From Bremia lactucae (Eukaryota; Oomycota; Peronosporomycetes; Peronosporales; Peronosporaceae): a stretch of 64,000 nt of DNA. Made by a program: the position numbers and the translations under genes. This document shows, one piece after another, positions 30,927-40,749 of this stretch; position 1 is the stretch's first letter, and the number at the start of each line of letters is the position of its first letter. The notes under the pieces were generated by a model, which worked only from the letters and a program-made list of their open reading frames with translations, made no database searches and had not been told where the DNA came from. Location: assembly GCF_004359215.1 (NCBI RefSeq), contig NC_090616.1, positions 2,272,813 through 2,336,812 of the forward strand, in the 5' to 3' direction.

Positions 30927-31220
30927 ATGAAATTCACTGCTATTGCTATTGGTGCTGCGATTGCGGCCACGAACGTTGCTGCTGTCGACCAACATGCTCT
31001 ACGTTCTGCAACGGCGACGGCTGAGGCAACTTCTGCAACTGAAAACAGCCGTGAAAACAACCAGAAAGAGTTTTGGGGTTGGGGAGGACCGTGGGGTGGA
31101 TATGGCTGGGGTGTTTTGGTGGATGGGGCAGAGGCTGGGGTGGCTGGGGGTGGTAGAGCTGTTATTGAACTTGGATCGCAAGATAAGTTTTATGACGTAA
31201 TGGTAATAAATGGATTTTAA
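30927..31220 (+). CDS. Paralog of the Gly/Trp-rich peptide, frameshifted tail
   Basis: Starts MKFTAIAIGAAIAATNVAAV and is nearly identical to 30344-30574 through GYGWG. One G is missing in GGGGTG(G)TTTTGG, so the last units are read in another frame (VLVDGAEAGVAGGG) and the protein runs on to 97 residues. It may be a pseudogene or a diverged secreted peptide; without the deletion it would end at the same place as its paralog. Confidence 0.65.
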   Translation: MKFTAIAIGAAIAATNVAAVDQHALRSATATAEATSATENSRENNQKEFWGWGGPWGGYGWGVLVDGAEAGVAGGGRAVIELGSQDKFYDVMVINGF

Positions 31221-31311
31221 ACATTTCTTGCGGTAATCTTCGTTACCAAGGATTTATTGTAGCTGTTGCGTAAACTCTTTGTTGGATTAAGAATAATGTG
31301 CACAATAATAA

Positions 31312-31520
31312 AAAAGGGAACCGGTATAGGCCCACACCCCTTTGGTATAGCCACACCCCCTCCCCGTCTGTTTAATTTAATTAAATAAAGTACAGATTAA
31401 ATTAGACAGTTTCATTATTCCGTTATATCGCAAAATTGACAAATATTTATTAGAGTCGTCTTTAAATCCCGCTAAATTACATTTGGAACCGATATAGCCA
31501 TACCCCTTAATTATCTACCT
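31312..31520 (+). repeat. Dispersed repeat E, copy 1
   Basis: Shares GGAACCGGTATAGG, CCACACCC and TTCATTATTCCGTTATATCGCAAAATTGAC-like segments with the inverted copy at 54207-54312. A shorter internal direct repeat GGAACCGATATAGCCATACCCC closes it. It has no coding capacity, so a non-autonomous or LTR-derived element is likely. Confidence 0.55.
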
Positions 31521-31716
31521 CTGTATTTATGAGAGTAGCGTAATGGTAGCAACGTACAATGTACATTATTATTATTTTTTTTAGTTGTCTTAAATTTAGC
31601 GAATTTCGAAGTGATTAGCACTGGACGTTGCAAAATGCAACAATTGTAACTGGGTGTATCGATACATAAAATTATCACTTAAATATTGTTAATTAGCATA
31701 TTATCATAAAGGTAGA

Positions 31717-31971
31717 TCATATATGGAGATTATTATCCTTACCTATCCTTAGGGTTTCGGGACGACGCGTGTGCGTCATCTCAGGTACAGGGGTCTGTAC
31801 CTGTTGTAACCTCAACAGTTCGGCCTGTTGAAAACCTTGCTGATTCAGCAAGGCTTCCTTCTTTTTCGCCTCGTCAAGTTCATGTTGTATGAACTTGGCG
31901 ATGGCTGAATGGAGGGCATATTTGTCCAAGCCGGACAGCATGGCCAAGATGGCATCATTCCCTACAGTCAA
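31717..31971 (-). pseudogene. Gag N-terminal fragment, family B
   Basis: An 84-codon frame (DAILAMLSGLDKYALHSAIAKFI, then a Lys/Gln-rich helix) next to a family B primer site and LTR on the same strand. It is therefore the gag start of a minus-strand element whose remainder has been lost or replaced. Confidence 0.6.
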
Positions 31972-32120
31972 ACTCGTTCGTTCGACCGCACTCTTTTCTA
32001 TGTCACTTAGAAAGGAGTAGCTTTCACGCTAAACGTGATGCGTATTTCCATTATCATCTAACATGTCCATGTTAGATGATAGAACTGTGGTCCTTGGACG
32101 GACTTCAAAGTGCTACCAGG

Positions 32121-32292
32121 TGTAACGGGGCACTGCCGACTTGTACTGCTTCAGTACAAGGCCACTTCGCACTCCTTCAGTGCGAGTGATGCCTCACGTC
32201 ACTTCATGTACACTTGTACGTGCAGAAGAAGACTCTCTTTAAAACACTTGCTTTAAAGAGGGTTAAAAGTATACTGTATTAAATATAATTAA
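32121..32292 (-). repeat. Truncated LTR, family B
   Basis: Plus-strand TGTAACGGGGCACTGCC through AAATATAATTAAGCTC matches the first ~170 bases of 18529-18976. The primer-binding site TGGTAGCACTTTGAAG (minus) is at 32103-32118. The LTR is cut where plus-strand gag begins. Confidence 0.75.
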
Positions 32293-32329
32293 GCTCTAGT
32301 TGAATAATACTCCCTTTTGAGATCGTTCG

Positions 32330-32900
32330 TCGAGTTGGACGATACCATAAGAGCTCGTCGTATCGTCGACGAGCAAATGCAAGTCGCATATGCTCAATCA
32401 AATCTGGCAGGTCGTGCCAAAATTTGGGCATTGGGCCTTAAGTTACGCGACCCATATGTCTTTGGCTTGCTAGAGGCCTTTTAAGCCCGGCTCAAACAGA
32501 CGTTTGGACCGCCTATGGCTGAAGAGCTCGATCAGAGCTTCTGAAAGACAAGCAAGGCAAGCGTGATGTTCACGCTTATGCCCAACATATACGACTCTTA
32601 GCGAGTTGTATCACAAACAACCCAATTCATGAACACACCTTTACAAATGTGTTCATGTAAGGTCTTAGGGATGGTCCCGTGAAAACCCACCTGTTCCATT
32701 TGGAACTGGATACGCTTGAAGAAGCAATATCCGTTGCGGAACCGGAGGACTTTAGCTTGAGACATGCTCAAGCTAGTTCGTCATCGTATCGTCCTCCAAG
32801 ACGACACGAGCTAGGAGGTCCAGAACCCATGGACCTCTCTTACGTCGAAAGCGAGAGACCTCGTTTTTCGAGCAATAAGCGATTGCAGTAATGCTATCGC
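32330..32900 (+). pseudogene. Gag, family B, multiple stops
   Basis: Read in pieces: QVAYAQSNLAGRAKIWALGL, then KQTFGPP and VKTHLFHLELDTLEEAISVAE at 32679-32760, the gag domain end. EPMDLSYVE precedes the nucleocapsid, as in element C and family A. Confidence 0.75.
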
Positions 32901-33240
32901 TGCCAAAAATAAGGACAATACGCTCATGAGTGTAGTGCTTCACGCCCAGTACCGAGAAGTACTGAACGTAATTAGGGACCGAATGCCAAAAAGGGCAACG
33001 GTCGCGGGTCCGACGTTGTTGCGAAATCGCAACAACGAGACGGACCACCAAAAAACGGTCGGGGTCAGTAGGGGCGCAACGCCCTACTGATCCAGCAACC
33101 TGAAGAGAATTCGCAAATTTCTTGACGAAAGTTGCTCCTGACACACAGTTATTATGCGTCGCTGCACCTGGCGATAAGGTTTCCCTCATCACCTTGAAGT
33201 TAAAAGTGACAAATGATTTGTCACTTAGAGCCCTAGTGGA

Positions 33241-33498
33241 ATGTGGCAGTCGCTAGAGGGTCGTAGGCTCAAATATGTTGCGCGCGACAATTCTCCAACG
33301 AGGATGACGGTGCGTCGAGCGACAGGCGCATCGATAACAGTGATGAAACGCGTGGTGATATTTCACTACACATTAAAAGATTTACAGTATGATGATGATT
33401 ACATCGTGCTGGATTTGGATGACAAATTTGATGTCACCCTAGGCTTACCTTGGCTCAGAAAAATGAGCCAAGAATCAGCTGGCAGCATCGATCCGTAA
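33241..33498 (+). pseudogene. Protease-region fragment, family B
   Basis: The frame has RMTVRRATGASITVMKRVV and DDYIVLDLDDKFDVTLGLPWL; the last is the retropepsin flap/C-terminal block (usually DVILGMPWL). The DSG active site lies before the frame and is not intact. Confidence 0.7.
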
Positions 33499-33593
33499 AG
33501 ATACCTGCTACTTGTTCATCAGATGGACTACGAGTGAGTGCGATGGCCTCACTTGTGGTACGGTGTTTAGCACGACTAGACAAGATTACATTG

Positions 33594-33606
33594 TGATTAC
33601 TAATCA
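33594..33606. repeat. Target-site duplication, left
   Basis: TGATTACTAATCA, identical to 33894-33906, flanks the SINE. Confidence 0.9.
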
Positions 33607-33893
33607 GGGGTCCCACCCTGGTGTAGTGGTTAAGCATCGACTTGGTGACCCAAAGGACACGGGTTCGATTCCTGCACCAACCACAAAAAATATATATAAT
33701 GGAACAGACTTTCCGATACCCTTGGGACCTCGGGTATTGTTAAGCACAGATAAGCCCTCGGGCAAGAATATAAAATCAGAATTAAAAAACTGACAAGAAG
33801 AATCAGATTAAAAAGGATGAGTTGTAGAATATCTTAGCCAAAGCCGAGTAGGTATAGGTTGTGTTAACGATAAATATACAATCAACTTTCAAC
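33607..33893 (+). mobile_element. tRNA-derived SINE, copy 1
   Basis: A 287-bp insertion bounded by a perfect 13-bp target-site duplication. The head has an A box TGGTGTAGTGG (33619-33629) and a perfect B box GGTTCGATTCC (33662-33672), but the acceptor stem does not pair, so it is not a functional tRNA. The body includes GACTTTCCGATACCCTTGGG, TTAAGCACAGATAAGC and TTAGCCAAAGCCGAGTAGG in parts, and the end is CTTTCAAC without a long poly(A). A second copy lies at 61046-61324. It interrupts the family B element between protease and RT. Confidence 0.92.
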
Positions 33894-33906
33894 TGATTAC
33901 TAATCA
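33894..33906. repeat. Target-site duplication, right
   Basis: TGATTACTAATCA, identical to 33594-33606. Confidence 0.9.
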
Positions 33907-33936
33907 CACTGTGGAGTCAGCCCTACGAAGCGGCGC

Positions 33937-34100
33937 GATTGGGGCACACATCGAGAACCCTTGTTGTACCATAAAATGCTTCAAATACGTGTGAAGCACT
34001 TAAAGGTTTGAAGCATCAGGTGTACATTTGCTTTATGGGTAACATACCCTTTTATCCTACTCTAAAGTTATTAATTACCTAAATCCCATTTAGCGGGAGC
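33937..34100 (+). repeat. Fragment resembling family A LTR start
   Basis: TTGGGGCACACATCG, AGAACCCTTGTTGTACC, GTACATTTGCTTTATGGGTAA and TAAATCCCATTTA match the first part of family A LTRs with an insertion of ~45 bases containing a small AAGCACTT palindrome. Confidence 0.6.
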
Positions 34101-34817
34101 CATGAGCGAAGAGAATGAAATGCGCTTCTTGGTGGCAGTCATTAAGGGTTTACTCGGACTGTGTGAAATGAAGCGTGGCAAGCGCCGAAGGTCCACCACT
34201 CGAATAAGTCGAGTGGATTGAGATATGAATGTACGCCTAGCGGGCGACATTCAAGGAATAACGGCTGTCCAAAATGGACAACACGATGAGCCTTGGCGAG
34301 TAGAGAGTTGACCGTAGAGGACCGACTGTGATAGCGCAATCACACTCGGACGACGTTGAGGGAATAAGTCCCCACGTACTTGAGGAAAATCTCCTCAAAA
34401 AGTTGAAGTTACAAGACTTCTAGATCTCGAGGAATTAATCCCTCGGCAGACTGTGGATAAATCCCAGGAAGAAACTGAGACATTAAATGTCTTGGTTACT
34501 GACGGATCAAGAGTAGGCGCTATACTCTTGATCTGCATGCGCCTTCGAAGTTAACTTCGGAGATAACACAATTACCAACCCTAGAACCTGAACGGTTCTT
34601 GAGAGATCTGCATAGTGGTAGAATCAAGCAGATCTGCGTACTCGTCACAGAGGACAAATCGTAACCGATATTAGGTCAGCGGTACTTTTCCAGAGAGCGA
34701 ACAAGTTCTCATCAGCTCATGGATGGACGAAAGTGTCCTCGATATGAAGACTCGGATTGAGATATATACTACTCAATCCTGGGAGTCACTTAAGAAAATG
34801 CCTTCACAAGGATTTGA

Positions 34818-35694
34818 TTGAATTCAGGGATGTATTCCCCGAAGCAGTTTCATTCGAGTTGTCTAAGGATAAAGGCACTCGACATGAGATCGAGCTCAAA
34901 CCACTGTGTCATGAAGCAGTGGCCACTGTCTCGTAAACAAGTACTTGCGATCGATAAATTCTTTATCGATCGATTAAAGGCGGGCCATGTAAGGGAGCCA
35001 ACCTTCCTACATAGCTCTCCCACCTTCTGTTTGCAAAAAGCCACAGGAGGGTGGCGGGTAGTGCACGCATTCAATAAACCGAATGCTTATACGGTACCGG
35101 CTCAAACCCCGATACCTAAAACAGCCGTTATCATAGATGGTATGTCTAAGAGCACCATCTTTTCGTCTAAGGATCTGATAAATGATTTTTATCAGATCCT
35201 TATGCGTGAAAGGGACATCCTGTACACAGCAGGGAGCACTCCCAGTGGGGTGCTCTGGGAATGGCTAGTTTTGTCGTAGGGGTTTAGTAACGCCCCTGCA
35301 ACATTCAACAGATGCGTAACGAATCTGTTGAGACCGGTGCAAGAATTCGCAACGAGTTATTTTGACGGTGTATTCGTCCCTAGCCGGCCTATGGACGGAA
35401 AGACGGACGTGGAAGTTCATGAAATTCACGTTCGTTAGGTTCTTACTCTTATGCGAAAGCATAAGTTGTACGCAAATCTTTAGAAGTGTATTCGGCGCAA
35501 GCGAAATACTACTTCTTGGGTGCATCGTCGGTAAACACGGCGTGCGCCCTGATCACGAAGATATCAAGGCAATTGCCGACTGGCCAGTTCCAGTCGATGT
35601 CAAGGGACCTATAATGTTTCGTGGATTAGCGGCGTACTTGCACAAGTACTCCCGCAATTATGCCGAGATGACAGTCATCTCTCTCGACTCTTAA
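34818..35694 (+). pseudogene. Reverse transcriptase, family B, stops
   Basis: 34818-35279 encodes FCLQKATGGWRVVHAFNKPNA, PAQTPIPKTAVI, STIFSSKDLINDFYQILMRERD and TPSGVLWEWLV. After a stop, NAPATFNRCVTNLL is readable. The YxDD region reads SYFDGVFVP, so the catalytic DD is damaged (DG). DWPVPVDVKGPIMFRGLAAYLHKYSRNYAEM at 35578-35670 is the connection to RNase H. Confidence 0.85.
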
Positions 35695-35706
35695 AAAAAA
35701 CGACAA

Positions 35707-35985
35707 ATGGTATGGATAGCTGATTCTCAGCGTTCCTTTGAAGGTATCCAGCAAAGCTTAATGCAATCGCCCATCTTGGTGATTGCAGATCAAGATAGAC
35801 CATTTCATATGGTCTATGACGCCAGCGATTTTGCAATCAGCAGTGCGTTAACGCCATACGATACAGACGGCGCGGAGCGCGTCGTCTGTTACCAATTGCG
35901 TCAGCTGCAACGAGCTGAACGTAATTACCCAGTGCATGACAATGAACTCCTTGCCATGAAATATGTTCGCGTCCAATGTCCTTGA
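35707..35985 (+). pseudogene. RNase H N-terminal part, family B
   Basis: The frame reads MVYDASDFAISSAL with the first catalytic Asp, YQLRQLQRAERNYPVHDNELLAMKYV with the Glu-containing helix. It then switches to unrelated sequence at about 35968, where the 3' antisense region begins. Confidence 0.85.
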
Positions 35986-36009
35986 CATTGCGAATGAACG
36001 CGCTCCAGG

Positions 36010-36550
36010 CTTGCATCAGCGAGACTATATCTCGCTTGTTGTTGCTACTATACCATCGATGCTTAATAAAAGCATTGAGATAAAAATATTCTCAGCGCGA
36101 TGGATGAGCTTTCGCGCTGGGATCAAGGCCATGTAGCTTTGTCGCAACAAATAAAAAAATATTTATTGTGAGGAGTAGTCTCTCCAGACAAGCTATTGAT
36201 AAGCCGTTCGGGCAAAAGCCACGGCTTCTTCTTAGAGGCAAGACGAGACATTTTAGTGTCTACGATACCCTGAGTGGTACCCACTGAAGCAGGGTACCAC
36301 AATAACTTTTATTACGATGGCTTACGCCATCGTTATCACCACGCACAGAAATATGTGCGGGTGACGGCACGGTAGACGGTGCTGGCGATGAGGAATCATC
36401 GCCATTGTCGGAATTAAACATGTTATAGCAAACGCTATTAATAAGTCCATCCAGTTGAGCCCTCTCATTCGAAGGCTCATAGTCAGCCGCCTGATGACGA
36501 TCGAGCGACTGTTCTGCCCTCCCCGGGTCGGCCAATTCTCCGACTCGCAT
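36010..36550 (-). CDS. Antisense ORF region in family B 3' end
   Basis: The minus frame 36550-36260 (MRVGELADPGRAEQSLDRHQ; acidic Ser/Pro-rich middle with DNGDDSSSPAPSTVPSPAH) is followed in another frame by MSRLASKKKPWLLPERLINS and ETTPHNKYFF, the same protein as the plus frame at 18133-18423. As in family A, it lies between pol and 3' LTR and runs against the element. No domain is recognised. Confidence 0.45.
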
Positions 36551-36842
36551 TTATTATATTCATAGTCGACCTCCGAAGAGGGGTGACTCACGTGGTGACT
36601 CGCCACGTGCACCCGCAACATCTAGTGCTGCGGGTTAAGATGATATTACGGCAGACGAAACGTTTGTCGAAAAGACAATTATGCGTCGCCTGCGGCTGCA
36701 TGGACTCGTTAGCCATGTGATAGTATTAAAATGATAGTCCTGACCAATCAGCATCGTTTATAATTAAGTGGTCTTATAGTGTCCGCTCTATTCAATGACA
36801 GTCAGAGTGATTGTCGTTTAAGGGAGGGGTGATGAAACGGGG

Positions 36843-37263
36843 TGTATCGTTATATGAAATTAACACTTACAGCTTAAGAAGTAATATATTATCTAAAAGA
36901 TAGATAATATTGGAGAACATTTTCTTATATAGAAATGTTCGGAAAGCTTGTCGATTGGTAAATATATGCCATTCTCTACTTGCTCCGCGGTCCAGTCAGC
37001 CCTGGACGCGCGCAAAGACAGAGACAGATAAGACTTTATTACATGTTTTGTATAAGTGCATAATTAACTTGAGTATTAGCTCGATAGAAACGGAGAACTT
37101 AATTATGTTAAATACAGTTTAATTTTAGCCCTCTTTGAAGCAAGCGTTTCAAAGAAAGTCTTCCTCTGCGCGTACTAGTGTACGACGTGAGGCACCACTC
37201 GCACTGAAGCAGTGCGGAGTGGACTTGTACTGAAGCAGTACGAGTCGGCAGTGACCCAACAAC
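36843..37263 (+). repeat. 3' LTR of family B
   Basis: Starts TGTATCGTTATATG after a purine tract; the end is degenerate (AGTGACCCAACA instead of GTGCCCCGTTACA). It matches 6102-6531. Confidence 0.8.
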
Positions 37264-38498
37264 GCTGCCCTGAAGAAATTATAAACTACTTGTATTACCA
37301 TAACTTGCGAACGATATATATTGCACTAATATCTTCGTATTTGTGCTAACAAGCCCATTTTTTACAAAAATTCAATAAAACGCTTGAAGCCATAAAAATT
37401 ATCTTTAAAGAGCAACACATTCGTGTGCTAACATGCTCAGATATCATGGATTATAAAATCAATCAACTTTGGATTTGGAGCCCTCACAACGAAATCCCTA
37501 GGAAGGCATCAGCCTAGTTTGTTTTGTTTGCAGATGGCAATCCACAAGTGGCATGCAAATCTAGCCCCCAGGACCCTTCTAAAATTGATTTAGCAAGCTT
37601 TATTACATAAAATTTGCTTGAAATTGTATTACTCAGATTTTGGATAGAGCATTGAATACATAAATGTTGGGTAATTGAAGGCAATTTGATTCGCACGCTC
37701 TGTAATAATAACATATTCAGAACTATCAAACGTAGTTTACATTCTCACGTCAGGTCCACGTCATTACTGATTAGACATTATACTTAATGACGAGAAGAGA
37801 GTAATAAAGAGGATTTCTAAATACAATTTGACCAAACGTGTATGGCAAAAGCTAACCAAATGCGGCGATCGAAGCTCAGAAACTCAATGGCAATCGCGTA
37901 AATGCTTTATTTTTTCAAACAAAGATAATATATACAAGGAAATGTTAACGGCACTAAACAGCACCCCCACAAGTAATTTTAATTTAATACTGACCAATCG
38001 CAATAAAGACTCTTTGTGATTGTTTCGAGAGAAAGAGGAAAAAGAGGAGGGTTGGAATTGAAAGACGTTGAAGTCATGATGCGGAGGAAGTCTCCATGCC
38101 ACTTCTCTCCGAACGAGACGAGTTCGGTGTGGCAATCTACAGCGCATGAACGACAAGTCTTAAGATGCTGCTTCTACTAATAAGCTAGGAAGGTCTCCAA
38201 AGAAGTGTTTTAAAGAGTAAGCTTATTACCATCATTATCTGTGTCATACCTACTACCACCCTAATTTGCTGTTGCTACTTGGTCCTGCGAGATGGATAGC
38301 TCACCTTTCGTATTTTCTGTCACCTGCAAACACACCAAGATTTACAAATGAAATACAATCCCGAAGAACAGCAGTTTTTGCTGATGACTTGGGACCTGGC
38401 AGTATTTCAGCCTGTAAAACACCATTTTTCAACACTTCTCCCCAGAGATCACGCTTTTTCAAGTACAACGAGAGTACGTAATGCTTGTAATCGAGGCG
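37264..38498. other. Unassigned AT-rich stretch
   Basis: ORFs of 60-90 codons on both strands show no motif. Part could be decayed Copia sequence downstream of the fragment at 38499-39885, but I cannot align it. Confidence 0.35.
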
Positions 38499-39885
38499 CT
38501 AGGTGTGGCTTAGTGGAAGATGCGCAAATTCAGCTTGAAAAACCTGCAAGACGGCAGCAATGACTGCGTTCACCACATCATCAGATGCTGGCGAGTACTC
38601 CATTTGAACGGCAGCTGTGACTGCATTTACAAGTTCACGCAATGGCTTTAAAACAATTATATTATCCAAGTCCGCCTTCATTTGCCGCAACGACTTTTTT
38701 GTAGTTCGTTTAGATCGTCGTAACTTATTTTTAATGAATTGGGCACGCAGTTATCCTGACGCGCTTCAACTAGACCTTCCATCTTTACAATTTGAGTTAC
38801 CAGAGTCATTTGACGGTCGGCACTAGCGAACTGGTCTTGGCATGCGCGTGCTAGTGCTTGTTTTTCATAATCGGCCTCGTCACTTAAGACCTCCTCCAAT
38901 TGTTTATTATCCTCGCTAGTCGGTGCCTTGACTTGACGGACGTGGCGTGTAGTGATGACAGTACGATCACGCGTAAGCTAAACGCGAAAACCTTTCGTTG
39001 TATTGCTCTGTCCATCAACAACTCTAACCTCGGGGCGCTGCTTTTAGGATTCCTTTTTAGTATTACGGTGCACCCCACACTGGGTTCCAGAAGGATAATG
39101 TCCAACATACTTGGCGACTTCCCAGTCAACATCTTCAATAAAAACGTGCGCTTAGGGCTGGAGAAGCGTCATATTCTGTTTGACAAGTTAGCCGCATATT
39201 CGGCTGCATCTCCCCAATAGGAAAGTATTAGATCACACGGAATAGTCATGCAGTGAATCATATTCGTTACGGTCCGGTGCATGCGCCGCGCTTTCCATTC
39301 CAGCCTGGTTTCCAGCCTACATAATTTGCCGTGCAACTCCAGTCTCACAACAAATGAATTGACGTTCTTATATTTTCCGCCACCATCTGGACGAAGCACG
39401 GGCACGGGGCAATAATAACTTTTCTCAAAATGAAGAAATTTTCTTGCAGCTTGGTCCTTCGTTTTCGACAGAAAGACTCGACCATAATTGGTCCTGTGGT
39501 CCACAAAGCTGACCAGATACCTTTTACCTCTGCGATCGCTCGGTGTAATCGGACCCTTGAGGTCGCTACGAATCACAGCTCCAACGCGATCCGTCGGTGC
39601 ACTCTCACTGGTATCCTTTTTTGGCTGAACGGCACGTGTCTGATTCCTTGTGCACACATTAATTAATGCGTTTTTTTCATGATCCGTCAGCTCGATTCTA
39701 GACCGTGGCGTACGCGCCAGACGTTCAATTGTGTCGAAATTTAGATGATCAGAATGCAGGTGGAAGTACATTAAATTACCCCTCTGCACCGGTTGTCCAG
39801 ACTCAATAGTAGCTACCCCACTCGTCACAATATCACCGATACTTTGTTGGTCCTCGGTTGTTACAGCTCGATCCACAATCATCAC
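38499..39885 (-). mobile_element. Ty1/Copia pol fragment (integrase region)
   Basis: The minus frame 39885-39169 has the GAG-pre-integrase HxxxHLNFDTIERLA motif, CTRNQTRAVQPKK, then DLKGPITPSDRRGKRYLVSFVDHRTNYGRVFLSK in segments, the Copia integrase core with its first Asp. PVPVLRPDGGGKYKN follows, where the usual RTDxGxEF is PDGGGKY. Downstream frames (39138-38884, 38899-38678, 38690-38499) continue the integrase tail and an acidic helical linker with frameshifts, one in an A-run near 38693. RT is not present. Its upstream end joins Gypsy RT at about 39890-39970. Confidence 0.85.
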
Positions 39886-39959
39886 GCTTCATCGTAACGT
39901 AAATTACAACATATCCATTCTTTGAGACAGCGTGTCTTCCGTTTGACTGTCCAAGCAAA

Positions 39960-40402
39960 CCCGTGGTGTACAATTGGGCGTCCTTTAAAGTCTGCAACAC
40001 AGCGTCTAAATGACGCTTGTGCGACTCTATTGCGCTCAGCCCGTCCTCGGCCCCACTATGCACGAATACATCGTCAAAGTAATGAGGCGCGTAGGCACGG
40101 TGCTGACGCATCACGTGAGCCACCACTCGGTTGAATGTCGCTGGTGCGTTTTTCAAACCTTGGGGCATCGCAAGCCACTCCCAAAGCATACCGCTTGGGG
40201 TCCTTACTGCCGTTTTGGCTACATCGGACTCTCTCATGAGTACCTGATAGTAGCCATCTTTCAAATCCAACGCGGAAAAGATAGTTGACTTTCCCATGGA
40301 GTTCGACATCTTTCCGCGGATTGGCGTTTGCGCCGGTTTGGTCGCCGTGTTCAGCTTTTTGTAAGCATGAACCACGCGCCATCTACTTGTGGCTTTACGC
40401 AC
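39960..40402 (-). pseudogene. Reverse transcriptase, family F, fused to Copia sequence
   Basis: The frame 40402-39833 encodes WRVVHAYKKLNTATKPAQTPI, STIFSALDLKDGYYQVLMRESD, TPSGMLWEWLAMPQGLKNAPATFNR and HYFDDVFVHS, with an intact FDD box. At LKDAQLYT (about 39970) Gypsy sequence stops and the frame runs on into a segment joined to the Copia integrase. Sequence upstream to 40850 is in other frames. Confidence 0.85.
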
Positions 40403-40749
40403 ACAAAAGGTCGAGCTGCAGTGAGGTGATTTGCTCTGGCTCGCTTGTCGAAGAGCTCATCGATATAATCGACTTGTTCTTTCGGCAACGGCCGTTGCTT
40501 GGTCACACAATACTTGGTGCCAGGTTCGAGGTCTATCTCGTGCCCGATGCCCCTATCTGCTGGTAGGCGGTTCGGTACTTCTTCTCGTCACACGTCACGA
40601 TGTTTCCACAGAACCTCAAAGAGCGGACTGTCTCTCAAGGCATCCCAGCCTTGAGCAGCGTACCGCTTCTTTTTGTCCGTTTCTAGGACGCTCTCGTCCA
40701 TTGTGGACGACGAGCAACAGTCCACCAAGTTCTCTTCTGGAACTGGTGC

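Larger units (their letters stand above)
32293..36842 (+). mobile_element. Gypsy family B element, degenerate
   Basis: On plus: gag (32330-32900), protease region (33241-33498), a SINE insertion (33607-33893), RT (34818-35694), RNase H (35707-35985), an antisense frame (36550-36010), a purine tract (GGGAGGGGTGATGAAACGGGG) and the 3' LTR at 36843. Integrase is missing between RNase H and the 3' region. Stops occur throughout. Confidence 0.8.

Noticed and set aside
33613..33684. Possible functional tRNA gene (A and B boxes)
   Set aside because: The acceptor stem does not pair and the anticodon arm is irregular. The sequence is flanked by a target-site duplication and continues into a shared body with the copy at 61046-61324, so it is the head of a SINE.
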